Shown here piece after piece: positions 25,123-33,005 of a stretch of DNA of 64,000 nucleotides (position 1 is the first letter of the stretch; every line of letters begins with the position of its first letter). The translations under genes were made by a program, and so were the position numbers. This DNA is from Epilithonimonas vandammei (GTDB lineage: Bacteria > Bacteroidota > Bacteroidia > Flavobacteriales > Weeksellaceae). Under the pieces are notes generated by a model that saw nothing but the letters and a program-made list of their open reading frames with translations, was not told the DNA's origin and ran no database searches. The DNA lies in the NCBI RefSeq assembly GCF_003860525.1, contig NZ_CP034161.1, positions 3,162,001 to 3,226,000 on the forward strand, in the 5' to 3' direction.

Positions 25123-25989
25123 CTACTCGGCTTTATCCGGTTCATTAGCCGCTGCATTTTGGGTAATGCTGATGTTGGTAGGTGTCACCAGGCTAATTCT
25201 CTCCCGTGCTAATCTATCGTTTATTTTCACTATCGCTTCGCTTCTTAGCTTACCAAAATCAAAACCCACTTCTGCCCAGAATTTGACCTGCATTGTAAAC
25301 AGTCCTTGTTTTGCATTGGTGAATATCACATCCGCATTTTCTGCTTTGTCAATATGGTTTAGTGCCTTGATCTCCTCTAAGACTGCTTCTCTCGCTTTGT
25401 TGATATCTTCGCCAATCGGGATTTCAAAATCCATAATGATTCTGCGCTGTGGTGATGCCGTAATATTAAAGAAAGGGGCGTTAAAAATCACCTGATTCGG
25501 GATGTACACCTTTTTACCATCATCTGTTATCAACTTAGTTGTCAGTAATCCAATATCCTGTACGGTACCAGAATTGCCCCCAATTGTGACATAATCTCCG
25601 ACTTTGAACGCCTTATCTACACTGACTAACATTCCGGAAAACATACTGGACACCAGATCCTTCAGTGCTACCCCGGCAATCACCCCAGCTACCCCCAGAC
25701 TTCCCAGGAATTTCATGAAAAACCCACTAAATCCCATTATTTCTAATGCAATAAAGGTTCCCATCAGGATGATTAAAAACTTGAACACTGTAATGAGTGT
25801 TACCACTGAATCATTTTTAGTTTTGGGAAACAACTTATGAAACAAAGTCACCGACCAGCGGCTAAGATATTTACTGGTCGTAAGAAAGAAAATAAAAACT
25901 AACAAGCCAACTATCAGTCTTGGCGTCAGTTCTGCAAAATTGACATACCACCTTTCCAGAACGGCGTACACTGTATTTAGATATTCCAT
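25123..25989 (-). CDS. mscS: MscS family small-conductance mechanosensitive channel
   Basis: Inner-membrane channel that opens under membrane tension to release osmolytes. From the Met at 25989 the protein has 288 residues. Three N-terminal helices end in the pore helix LGSLGVAGVIAGVALKDLVSSM, with the Gly/Ala packing of MscS; then comes the beta domain with FKVGDYVTIGGNSGTV and the conserved IPNQVIFNAPFFN. The longer frame back to 26028 would overlap a terminator hairpin, so the later Met is preferred. Confidence 0.92.
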   Translation of the reverse strand: MEYLNTVYAVLERWYVNFAELTPRLIVGLLVFIFFLTTSKYLSRWSVTLFHKLFPKTKNDSVVTLITVFKFLIILMGTFIALEIMGFSGFFMKFLGSLGVAGVIAGVALKDLVSSMFSGMLVSVDKAFKVGDYVTIGGNSGTVQDIGLLTTKLITDDGKKVYIPNQVIFNAPFFNITASPQRRIIMDFEIPIGEDINKAREAVLEEIKALNHIDKAENADVIFTNAKQGLFTMQVKFWAEVGFDFGKLRSEAIVKINDRLARERISLVTPTNISITQNAAANEPDKAE

Positions 25990-26001
25990 GATAATAAAAA
26001 T

Positions 26002-26026
26002 TAAAAAAACCGACATGGTGCCGGTC
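26002..26026 (-). terminator. Terminator after the beta-barrel gene
   Basis: On the minus strand ACCGGCA-CCA-TGTCGGT forms a 7-bp stem (one G-T pair) with a tight loop, followed by seven T. It separates the 26051 gene from mscS and argues against a start for mscS at 26028. Confidence 0.7.
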
Positions 26027-26050
26027 ATATGTTATTCACAACAATAGCAA

Positions 26051-26641
26051 TTATTTTGCATCGTCTGCCAGACGCTTCGCATGCGCTGTAGGAAGATAAA
26101 TGCTTAATCCTACATTGAAGGTGATATTAGAATTTAGTCCTTCATTACCAAAACCCGTTCTGCCGACATATTTGACAAGCCCTTCCAATCCTATGTTTGG
26201 GGTGATAAAGTAGGAGTATCCAGGTCCAACACCGAAATCTAAACCAGTCGTAGAATCTGCGTTTTCGACTGATCTTCCTCCGATACCTGCATTGCCTTCA
26301 AAAAACCAACGTCCGTGGTTTAAGAGATTATCAACACCTTGCTCGCCTGGCGACAGGAAATATCTACCCAGTGCACCAACTCCGTAGTCAAATGCTGTCG
26401 GGCTGCCTTTGGTGGTTTTGCCAATTCCAAGATTTACATATCCACCTAAGGCTACATTGTCTTTGATAAAATATGCTGCCTTTGGCTGAATTGCCAAATC
26501 ATAACCTGCGCCGGTATTCAGTCCGAATCTACTGGACAACAAGCTGCTTCCTACCATCCAGTTTCCTTCCTGTATTTGTGAATTTGCAGTCGATAATAAA
26601 CCTGCTGCTATTATTACTGCTCCTAACATCACTTTTTTCAT
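26051..26641 (-). CDS. Small outer membrane beta-barrel protein
   Basis: A 196-residue exported protein. A signal peptide (MKKVMLGAVIIAAGLLSTANS) precedes Gly-rich amphipathic strands, for example AAYFIKDNVALGGYVNLGIG and FGVGPGYSYFITPNIGLEGLVKY, the pattern of eight-stranded OmpW/OmpA-like barrels with phrase PNIGLE. It is hypothetical in function. The tail TAHAKRLADDAK after the last strand is unusual because barrels normally end in an aromatic residue. Confidence 0.75.
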   Translation of the reverse strand: MKKVMLGAVIIAAGLLSTANSQIQEGNWMVGSSLLSSRFGLNTGAGYDLAIQPKAAYFIKDNVALGGYVNLGIGKTTKGSPTAFDYGVGALGRYFLSPGEQGVDNLLNHGRWFFEGNAGIGGRSVENADSTTGLDFGVGPGYSYFITPNIGLEGLVKYVGRTGFGNEGLNSNITFNVGLSIYLPTAHAKRLADDAK

Positions 26642-26769
26642 CTTCAACAATTTCTTTGATTAACGATATATTTGGGAAGTTTTACAAATGCTATGCCAAT
26701 AATGGTTGTTCTTATCATCAATAGCTTAAGGGGACGCTTATCCTAGAATCCTTCTTCGCAACAGCTTAC

Positions 26770-26795
26770 AAAAAAAGCCAGCTAACGCTGACTTT
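26770..26795 (-). terminator. Terminator of the T9SS protein gene at 26824
   Basis: AAAGCCAGC and GCTGACTTT pair with one mismatch around TAAC; on the minus strand seven or more T follow. It lies about 30 bases after the stop codon. Confidence 0.85.
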
Positions 26796-26823
26796 CGATT
26801 TTATATTATCATGTGTAAACTAA

Positions 26824-28527
26824 CTAGTTCAGTAACTTTTTTGTGACTGTCCCTTTGCCGGTCTTGATCTTCATCACGTATAATCCTTTTAGCAGTCCCA
26901 CATTACTTACTCTCAATTCACCTGTATTATGTCCAGCCACAGATCTTACTAACTTCCCTGATGCATCATACAAGTCCAGTCCATCAATCCTATCATTGCC
27001 TCTTACTACCCAGTCGGTATCCTGTTTATAAACCAACCATTGCTTTGTTGCTGCATTATCTGCCGCTAACACACTGTTTGCATAAAGGATTTCAAATCTG
27101 GAATCGTTGGGTGTGGTAAGAACCTCACTGTTGAATGTATAATATCCTTCCTGCAAATTGGTAATGGTACCCGTTACTTTATCTTTTAAATAGATGGCTT
27201 TATTACTGTCTTTAAAGACCCCGTCTTTATCATTGAGTGCAATAATACAGTTACCTGCTTTAGAAGTTTTATATGCTAGAGGAATCACATCCGAATCACT
27301 AATTGGAAGTGCGCGCGCCTGGATTTGCAACTTATTGGTACCCACCGCTGAGTAGAACGTATCGTTACCCATTGCATATAATGCCGCATCATAATCTTCA
27401 TCATAATTGTTGGTTGCTTCTGCTATATGGGCAATGAGTATATCATTGGCTATATTGTCCGGATTGATTAGTTTAAGCCAATAGCGATCCACTATTTCTT
27501 CCGGTTCTTGAGGCTCATCCTCTTCTTCGTTTTTGTTGTAGAAGATTGAACCTGCAGAGAGGCCTGCTCTTATACCATTTGCAAATAATAGCGTCGCATT
27601 GTTATATTTTGCTTGAACTATAAATCCTTGACCGACTTCTGTAAATTCATTGGGTCTCAAACTAACTTCTTCAACGTTACCAGAAACATAGGTTGGACCA
27701 ACCCCTCCTACCGCACCTACATAAGTGGCGTAATTATTACCTGCATAGGCTGAACCCTGTTGTATTTTCAATTGATTTAAATTGCTCCATAGCCATTGTT
27801 TGTTAAATATACTATTTTTATTTGCAGTAGCACTCGCTAATGTTTTAAAAGAAATATTTGACGGATAGGGATTACCTACTAAATTATACCCTTTATCCTC
27901 TCCTGGACTCTTTTGCAGCGTTACAGAGATATTTCCATTATTCGGTGTGCCGACAAAATTAAAAATTTCAGTTGTTGGGACAGTTGGTGAGTACGCGTCT
28001 TTACCTCGTATTGCATATCCAATACCTGGTTCAAACACTGAGAGTGTATTAAGGCCTGCTGTCCCAAATCTGTCATTGGCTTCATTATATCTAAAAATAA
28101 AGTTAGTAGGCGTTCCCACAGAAAAATTATAAAGGTTTTGACCACTTACAGGAGCACTCCAATAATTATAATCTTTTTGTTTAAGTTTTGCTATTTTTTT
28201 AACAATCGAATTTCCTGAACCTGAATATGTAGATCCATTTCTTTGAATAAGAACACCTCCGTCATTTACCACTATTGTTCCGTTATTGATAAATTGACCA
28301 GCAACAGTTAAAGAGTACCCTTCAGCAATTGAATAAGTAACGCCTGAATTAATTGTTATCTTTACTGCCCCCACACTTCGAGGTAAATTGTAGTCTCCCG
28401 CAATTATTGCATCTTTTGTAGCACTAGGTACACCATTACTCCACGAAGATCCATTCCACGTGGTGGATTGCGCCTTATAGGTTATAAGGCTAAAAACCAC
28501 TAACCAAAAGTATAGAATTTTTTTCAT
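26824..28527 (-). CDS. T9SS type A sorting-domain surface protein
   Basis: Large secreted protein (567 aa from the Met at 28527) exported by Sec and the type IX system. A signal peptide (KILYFWLVVFSLITYKAQ) leads into TTWNGSSWSNGVPS, a block common in flavobacterial adhesin-like proteins, followed by Gly/Asn-rich beta repeats. The C-terminus (around 485-567, WVVRGNDRIDGLDLYDASGK and ending KTGKGTVTKKLLN) is a T9SS type A sorting signal. No catalytic domain is recognisable. The start 6 codons downstream of the first possible Met is chosen because the -7 element lies over the upstream one. Confidence 0.85.
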   Translation of the reverse strand: MKKILYFWLVVFSLITYKAQSTTWNGSSWSNGVPSATKDAIIAGDYNLPRSVGAVKITINSGVTYSIAEGYSLTVAGQFINNGTIVVNDGGVLIQRNGSTYSGSGNSIVKKIAKLKQKDYNYWSAPVSGQNLYNFSVGTPTNFIFRYNEANDRFGTAGLNTLSVFEPGIGYAIRGKDAYSPTVPTTEIFNFVGTPNNGNISVTLQKSPGEDKGYNLVGNPYPSNISFKTLASATANKNSIFNKQWLWSNLNQLKIQQGSAYAGNNYATYVGAVGGVGPTYVSGNVEEVSLRPNEFTEVGQGFIVQAKYNNATLLFANGIRAGLSAGSIFYNKNEEEDEPQEPEEIVDRYWLKLINPDNIANDILIAHIAEATNNYDEDYDAALYAMGNDTFYSAVGTNKLQIQARALPISDSDVIPLAYKTSKAGNCIIALNDKDGVFKDSNKAIYLKDKVTGTITNLQEGYYTFNSEVLTTPNDSRFEILYANSVLAADNAATKQWLVYKQDTDWVVRGNDRIDGLDLYDASGKLVRSVAGHNTGELRVSNVGLLKGLYVMKIKTGKGTVTKKLLN

Positions 28528-28542
28528 GATATATATATTTTG

Positions 28543-28573
28543 CAAAGTTACATTAAAAAAAAAATATGTGCAA
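28543..28573 (-). promoter_or_regulatory. Promoter of the T9SS protein gene
   Basis: On the minus strand TTG (28573-28571), a 20-base AT-rich spacer, then TAACTTTG (28550-28543), a full match to the Bacteroidota consensus, 16 bases before the chosen start codon. Confidence 0.75.
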
Positions 28574-28611
28574 CCATTTACGTATCTTTCTCAATATGAA
28601 TTAATTGCCAC

Positions 28612-29808
28612 TCATTTATTTGTCAATTCTCTGTATTCCGCTAAAATGGCATTCCAGATTAATTTCTGATCATAATGCTGTACTATGTATTCTCTGGCTT
28701 GCGATTTCATTTTGTTATACAAGCTAAGATTTGCCATCAACCTGAGTAATGCATTGTAAATCTGATCCTTATTTTTTATAGAAATAATCATACCATTTTC
28801 GTTATTTTTAACAATTTCGTTACAGCCATTGATATTGGTAACTATAGAAGGAAGTTCCATTGCTCCAGCCTGCATTACCACATTAGGAAATCCTTCCCTG
28901 TAACTGGGGAATATGAGGGCGTCTGCCGCTGCCAGATAGGGTCTAACATCTTTTTGGTATCCTACTGTTAAGATGTTTTTATTATGCTCCATCTCTCTCA
29001 ATGTTTCCGGCAGCAGCGGATCCAGTTCCGGTTCCAATGGCCCTACTAATAGAAGCTTGGGCGCTCTGTTCCTTCTATTGTCTATCGTACTATTCTTATT
29101 TTCCGAATCATTTAATTCCTCTGTCAATTGCCTGAATGCCGCTACCAGTTCGTTAATCCCTTTATCCTTTACCAGTCTGCCCACAAAGATCCATACAAAA
29201 TCACCGTCCTCCAACTGCCATTGCTGCCTGATTTCTTTCTTCTGCTGTGGTGAAAACAGTGCTGGATCAAAATAGGCTGTGTCAATCCCATTGGTACTTC
29301 CATTGCCTATTACTTTCAGTTTGTGCGGTGGGCAAAATTTCTCTTTCAAAATAAAATCCTTTAATCCATAGGAGTTGGGATAAACTTTCGTCGCACAGGC
29401 GTAGGTTAATTTTTCTACTAGGTTCAGCACCCTTCTTTTTACACCGGATGTTTCCATCAACGGTAATCCAGCCACTGTGTGCAGTCTCACTTTAGTACCC
29501 GCCAGTTTTGCAGCAATCATCCCTATCAGTCCGGCTTTGGGTGTATGCGTGTGTACGATGCCCGGCTTTTCTTTTTTGAGGTAGCAGTACATTTGCCAAA
29601 GCGATTTCAAATCCTGTATTGGGGTAATTTTACGCGTCATTTCTATGGCTTTGGTTTTGACCCCCAACTCCTGCCCCACTCTTTCCAGATCCTCTTTATC
29701 AGACGATATTGCTGTCACCTCATAGAACTGGTTCATAAACGTCAGCTGTTTGCCAAGGAGTTTTTCTACAGACACAGGAACGGTTGTAATACGGAAAAGT
29801 TTTGCCAT
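28612..29808 (-). CDS. Glycosyltransferase family 4 (capsule locus)
   Basis: GT-B fold glycosyltransferase (398 aa) predicted to add a sugar to the lipid-linked repeat unit on the cytoplasmic face. The N-terminal domain has IVHTHTPKAGLIGMIAAKLAG, and the C-terminal donor domain has FVGRLVKDKGINELVAAF and the retaining-GT signature PSYREGFPNVVMQAGAMELP (E-x7-E type). Residues about 233-250 (NDSENKNSTIDNRRNRAP) are an unusual charged insert encoded by a repeat-like stretch. It is the last gene of the minus-strand capsule region. Confidence 0.9.
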   Translation of the reverse strand: MAKLFRITTVPVSVEKLLGKQLTFMNQFYEVTAISSDKEDLERVGQELGVKTKAIEMTRKITPIQDLKSLWQMYCYLKKEKPGIVHTHTPKAGLIGMIAAKLAGTKVRLHTVAGLPLMETSGVKRRVLNLVEKLTYACATKVYPNSYGLKDFILKEKFCPPHKLKVIGNGSTNGIDTAYFDPALFSPQQKKEIRQQWQLEDGDFVWIFVGRLVKDKGINELVAAFRQLTEELNDSENKNSTIDNRRNRAPKLLLVGPLEPELDPLLPETLREMEHNKNILTVGYQKDVRPYLAAADALIFPSYREGFPNVVMQAGAMELPSIVTNINGCNEIVKNNENGMIISIKNKDQIYNALLRLMANLSLYNKMKSQAREYIVQHYDQKLIWNAILAEYRELTNK

Positions 29809-29969
29809 TTAAAAAATTTTTACAAAGATAGCTTTTTGGGCGGAGTTTTAAGTTACTGGATTTTAGTGTTGGAGGGTTGGTTGACCCATTTGAGGCTTAG
29901 AAATCTGTGCATCCGGCACTGTTGGTTTTGCAACGGGTCGCGAGAGTTCTTCTAGCACCTGCTGGTGAT

Positions 29970-29999
29970 AAAAAAACCGTCCTTTTATTGAGGACGGTG
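29970..29999 (-). terminator. Terminator of the 66-residue HTH-like gene
   Basis: Arms accgtcct and aggacggt around tttattg, with an A run on the plus strand (T run on the minus strand), just after the stop at 30008. Confidence 0.85.
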
Positions 30000-30007
30000 T
30001 TAGGGGA

Positions 30008-30208
30008 TTACTTACGAGGGACAAGATTTAGGCATTTGCGTACGTCCAGCTCTGAGAGGTTCATATAGTTACAAAATTCTACTATGGACAGCTTATCCTT
30101 TTTTTCTTTTTGAAGTTCAATTTTTATTTTTCTGTATATTCTTCGTGCATGACCTTCCGAATAGCCCAAGAGTATCGCCACATCTTTTGGATAGATTAAA
30201 ATTCTCAT
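30008..30208 (-). CDS. Small helix-turn-helix-like protein of unknown function
   Basis: From the Met at 30208 a 66-residue protein: ILIYPKDVAILLGYSEGHARRIYRKIKIEL followed by LSIVEFCNYMNLSELDVRKCL. The first half reads like a winged or excisionase-type helix-turn-helix (choice of locus by a Tyr/Ser-Arg helix), the second like a small helical cap. Similar small proteins of the form ILVYPKDVA occur in Flavobacteriia without known role. A longer frame extends to 30289 but adds no family-like sequence. It has its own terminator and stands apart from the capsule operon genes. Confidence 0.65.
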   Translation of the reverse strand: MRILIYPKDVAILLGYSEGHARRIYRKIKIELQKEKKDKLSIVEFCNYMNLSELDVRKCLNLVPRK

Positions 30209-30414
30209 TTTTTTTAATATTAAGGCTGTGTCTCCACTACCCCGCAGGATTTTGCGTCGTGTTTCACAGCGATTAGCAGCAACCCACAATGCCGATCATT
30301 ATAACACCGTCGATATGCCAAAGCTATTTTTTTATTACTCAAGGAAGAAAATTTTCGATGCGGCGTTTATCATTTCTCTACTAAAGAGATCAGTTATCAT
30401 CATGTCTAAAATAA

Positions 30415-30620
30415 ATAGCTGTGGTTATGACGTAATAAAAATGTATAAAAAAAACGGGTATAATTGTCTGTAAAAATAGCTGTGTAATGACGCAATAAAA
30501 ATGTATAAAAAAAACGGGTATAATTGTCTGTAAAAATAGCTGTATAATGACGTAATAAAAATGTATAAAAAAAAACGGGTATAATTGTCTGTAAAAATAG
30601 CTGTGCAATGACGAAATAAC
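30415..30620. repeat. Tandem repeat of about 61 bp, 3.4 copies
   Basis: Units begin at 30415, 30476, 30536 and 30597 (lengths 61, 60 and 61, then a partial unit), nearly identical apart from the number of A in an A8/A9 run and a few substitutions. Each has cgggtataattgtc and an atagctgt start. The rest of the gap 30209-30942 has no gene; a TAGCTTTG element at 30326-30319 on the minus strand could be a promoter -7 for the small HTH-like gene. Confidence 0.9.
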
Positions 30621-30889
30621 TTTTAATGAAATGATTCCAACATTAATCAACTGGCGTTAATTAAAAAGAGGCATTCCGCAATAACCGAAAATTCAATGAT
30701 CTTTTTTCTTCCAAACCAAAATTAAGAAGTATTTTTTAATCCAACAACAGTGCTGCTAAAATTTTATGTTAAAAATGCTTCACGTTACAATCTGCGTCCC
30801 TTTTGTTGGGGACCCGGCTGTTTGCGGCGACTCATTTTTGGATGGATTGGGAATTCCAGATTGTACTGGTTGCTTGCAGGCTATTTTAT

Positions 30890-30926
30890 AAAAAAAATCC
30901 CTTAGCTATTGGATGCTAAGGGATTT
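30890..30926 (-). terminator. Terminator of the capsule-region hypothetical gene at 30943
   Basis: Arms aaatcccttagc and gctaagggattt, 12 bp perfect, with a run of eight T on the minus strand. Confidence 0.92.
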
Positions 30927-30942
30927 GCATTGGCTGAGCTCA

Positions 30943-31689
30943 TCAACTCACATTTAAAATATTGAGCACATTAAACGTTCCATTGTTGAGCGGATACTGG
31001 ACGGTGTTCACTTCCTGGAAAAACTCGATGAGCAACAACTGAAATACCGACGGCAATGTGTCCGGCAAGTCGAGCGAAAGACTAAGCTCCTGAGGAACAT
31101 TATCCAGTGCGAAGTTGACCGGGAGCGCCTGCACCAGATCAGACTCTGCGGTGTCAAAATCCAAGCCCAGCGCGGCATAGATTACCGTTGCATGGGTGGC
31201 ACCATCGGGTTTCAGAAGATCCTGCGCGGGAACAAAAGCATTGATAGCGAAGGTACCTGCCGAAGGATCCAAGTCGAAAGTCCTTCTCAACACATTGCTT
31301 AACTGGGCTCTTTTGTTAAAATCGAATTTTTGAAGAAAATTCTTAGCCACCGGATCTTCCAACGCTATACTGATTTTCCGCTGTCCCCTGGGGGAGACGG
31401 TATCCAGATTTTTGACTTTGTTGAACAGCTGCATCAGCCTGTTGGAAGTCCTGCTATCCTTGGCATTTTTTACCAAAGCGCCCATCGCATCTCTCAGGAG
31501 TTTGGCTGCTTTCGCATTGTTACCAAATTCGCTGATGTTTTCCCTTGTTCTTGCAAATGCCGAATCGTTCATAATCCGGGATTTGCTCACTCCACCGGCC
31601 ATTCTTACAAAATGACCTTCGGCATTGCGATAGAAAGTTACTCCATCGATGCTGCCTTCAATCTTAAATAAACCTTTTTGTCTTGGCAT
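30943..31689 (-). CDS. Conserved flavobacterial protein of unknown function
   Basis: A 248-residue cytoplasmic protein. The N-terminus MPRQKGLFKIEGSIDGVTFYRNAEGHFVR resembles a group of Bacteroidota proteins starting with a short beta hairpin and a GG-S-R-I segment, then a helical region (EFGNNAKAAKLLRDAMGAL). No enzyme motif or membrane segment is seen. It is not obviously part of sugar synthesis though it lies inside the capsule region, with its own terminator. Base composition is higher in GC than its neighbours, which may point to a different origin. Confidence 0.7.
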   Translation of the reverse strand: MPRQKGLFKIEGSIDGVTFYRNAEGHFVRMAGGVSKSRIMNDSAFARTRENISEFGNNAKAAKLLRDAMGALVKNAKDSRTSNRLMQLFNKVKNLDTVSPRGQRKISIALEDPVAKNFLQKFDFNKRAQLSNVLRRTFDLDPSAGTFAINAFVPAQDLLKPDGATHATVIYAALGLDFDTAESDLVQALPVNFALDNVPQELSLSLDLPDTLPSVFQLLLIEFFQEVNTVQYPLNNGTFNVLNILNVS

Positions 31690-31862
31690 AATTTTAAAAT
31701 TTATATGTTAATAATCGTGTCAGGACTCTCCTGCACTGTCTAAGCACTTTGCTTTGACAGAACAAATATATAGCAGTAAATAACTGATAACCAACACGAT
31801 GTAGCATCTGCGCCCGTTCTGCATCAATAAAGCCCAAAATGTCCGTTTTGGCCTAGTCGTTT

Positions 31863-31914
31863 GTTACGGGTCTATACGGATTATGTACGGGGTATGTACG
31901 GGGAATGTACGGGA
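31863..31914. repeat. Short tandem repeat of 11 bp
   Basis: TACGG recurs at 31865, 31875, 31886, 31897 and 31908, about one helix turn apart, in the form tgtacgggg-ta. It lies between the 30943 gene and the two membrane-protein genes. Regular helical spacing would suit a protein binding along one face of the DNA, but no such factor is known here. Confidence 0.75.
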
Positions 31915-31947
31915 TTGGTGGGTGATAGGGTGAGAGGGTGGGAAGGA

Positions 31948-33003
31948 TTATTTTTTGTCAGTGTTTACGTATGGCAAGATGATCTTGAGCGCTGCTACTA
32001 ACAGAAAAGGCATATACATCATTTTTGTTCTGACGAATATCCCCAAACAGGCGTATCTCTGAATGAAAAAGCAGGAAGAAATCAGAAAAAAAGCCATTGA
32101 CAAGTTTGCGAAACTATCTCCTTTAAGGGTTTTAAAATCTCGGATACAGGCAAACAACGACCCCGACAGCAAGAGTAGCACGAGGCCATTTTCCACACTC
32201 AAGATCAATGACAAAAATGAATCTGCATCCCAAAAAAAGGGTCTGAAATTAAGCGCAAAGAAGCGTTCCACGATATTGTAATCGATCATTGGCACGTAAG
32301 AATTTGCCCTTCTAAATGCGATGAGCGATGCGTCATTTCTTTCGAGAATATACTGGATGTCGAAGGGGTTTCGATTCAACAGTTTCAGCGTCAGGATGTA
32401 CAAGGAAAAACAGCCCAAAAGACCTGCCAGCATCCAGGCTATTTTGCGGTAAGACCATTTGCCTGATGAGAATACCGCCGTGATGAGTACTGCCAGCAAC
32501 AAAAACATGGCGACGTGTAGTCTGATTGCCATCAGTAGGATCCATCCCAATATTGATTTAAAACTGTAAAACTTAGCGTCCGCATATTCGGTCATTATCC
32601 AAGTCACTGCGAGAAAAACAACAGGTTCCTTACCGATAATGGATGTCCAAAAGTGCAGATTAGGCAGTAGACAAAGGATTTTCAACAGCAAGTCAGCCAT
32701 TTTAGTTTTCGGACTTATGTAATGGTGCGCAAAACTGTACAGTTCCCAGATTGCTACAAAGCCTATCAGATTATATATTAAGAAGCCGAACCAAAAGGGC
32801 AATTTCAGTACGGCTACCAAGGGATAATTGATCAGCTTAATGACTTTGGTTCCAATACCGATATAAGATGTCCAATGTTCTGTCAGGTTCCAATAATTAT
32901 GCGCATCGCCCTTATTGTAAAGGAAATAAAAGTAAGCTATGCCTGCAAACATCAAGTGGTACAGAAACAAAGCCATGCGAAAGCCCAACTCTCTGTTTTT
33001 CAC
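31948..33003 (-). CDS. Polytopic membrane protein, candidate polysaccharide polymerase (paralogue 1)
   Basis: A 351-residue inner-membrane protein with about nine hydrophobic segments. Its sequence patterns (NKGDAHNYW in the first periplasmic loop and LPNLHFWTSIIGKEPVVFL in the middle) recur in the next gene as QGDAIGYW and LPNLHFWSSGVGKDTTLFL, so the two are paralogues. EpsG- and Wzy-type polymerases have this kind of topology and poor sequence conservation; the locus otherwise lacks a polymerase, so this is a reasonable inference. Confidence 0.7.
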   Translation of the reverse strand: MKNRELGFRMALFLYHLMFAGIAYFYFLYNKGDAHNYWNLTEHWTSYIGIGTKVIKLINYPLVAVLKLPFWFGFLIYNLIGFVAIWELYSFAHHYISPKTKMADLLLKILCLLPNLHFWTSIIGKEPVVFLAVTWIMTEYADAKFYSFKSILGWILLMAIRLHVAMFLLLAVLITAVFSSGKWSYRKIAWMLAGLLGCFSLYILTLKLLNRNPFDIQYILERNDASLIAFRRANSYVPMIDYNIVERFFALNFRPFFWDADSFLSLILSVENGLVLLLLSGSLFACIRDFKTLKGDSFANLSMAFFLISSCFFIQRYACLGIFVRTKMMYMPFLLVAALKIILPYVNTDKK

Positions 33004-33005
33004 GG

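Noticed and set aside
29479..29955. Plus-strand frame of 158 residues opposite the GT4 gene.
   Set aside because: Antisense to a well-conserved glycosyltransferase with no recognisable domain of its own.
30390..30650. A minus-strand frame of 86 residues with three nearly identical 20-residue repeats (PVFFIHFY-x-VITQLFLQT type).
   Set aside because: It is simply the 61-bp tandem repeat read through; unit lengths of 61 and 60 would shift the frame, there is no ribosome-binding site or family similarity, and the residues are those expected from AT-rich DNA.
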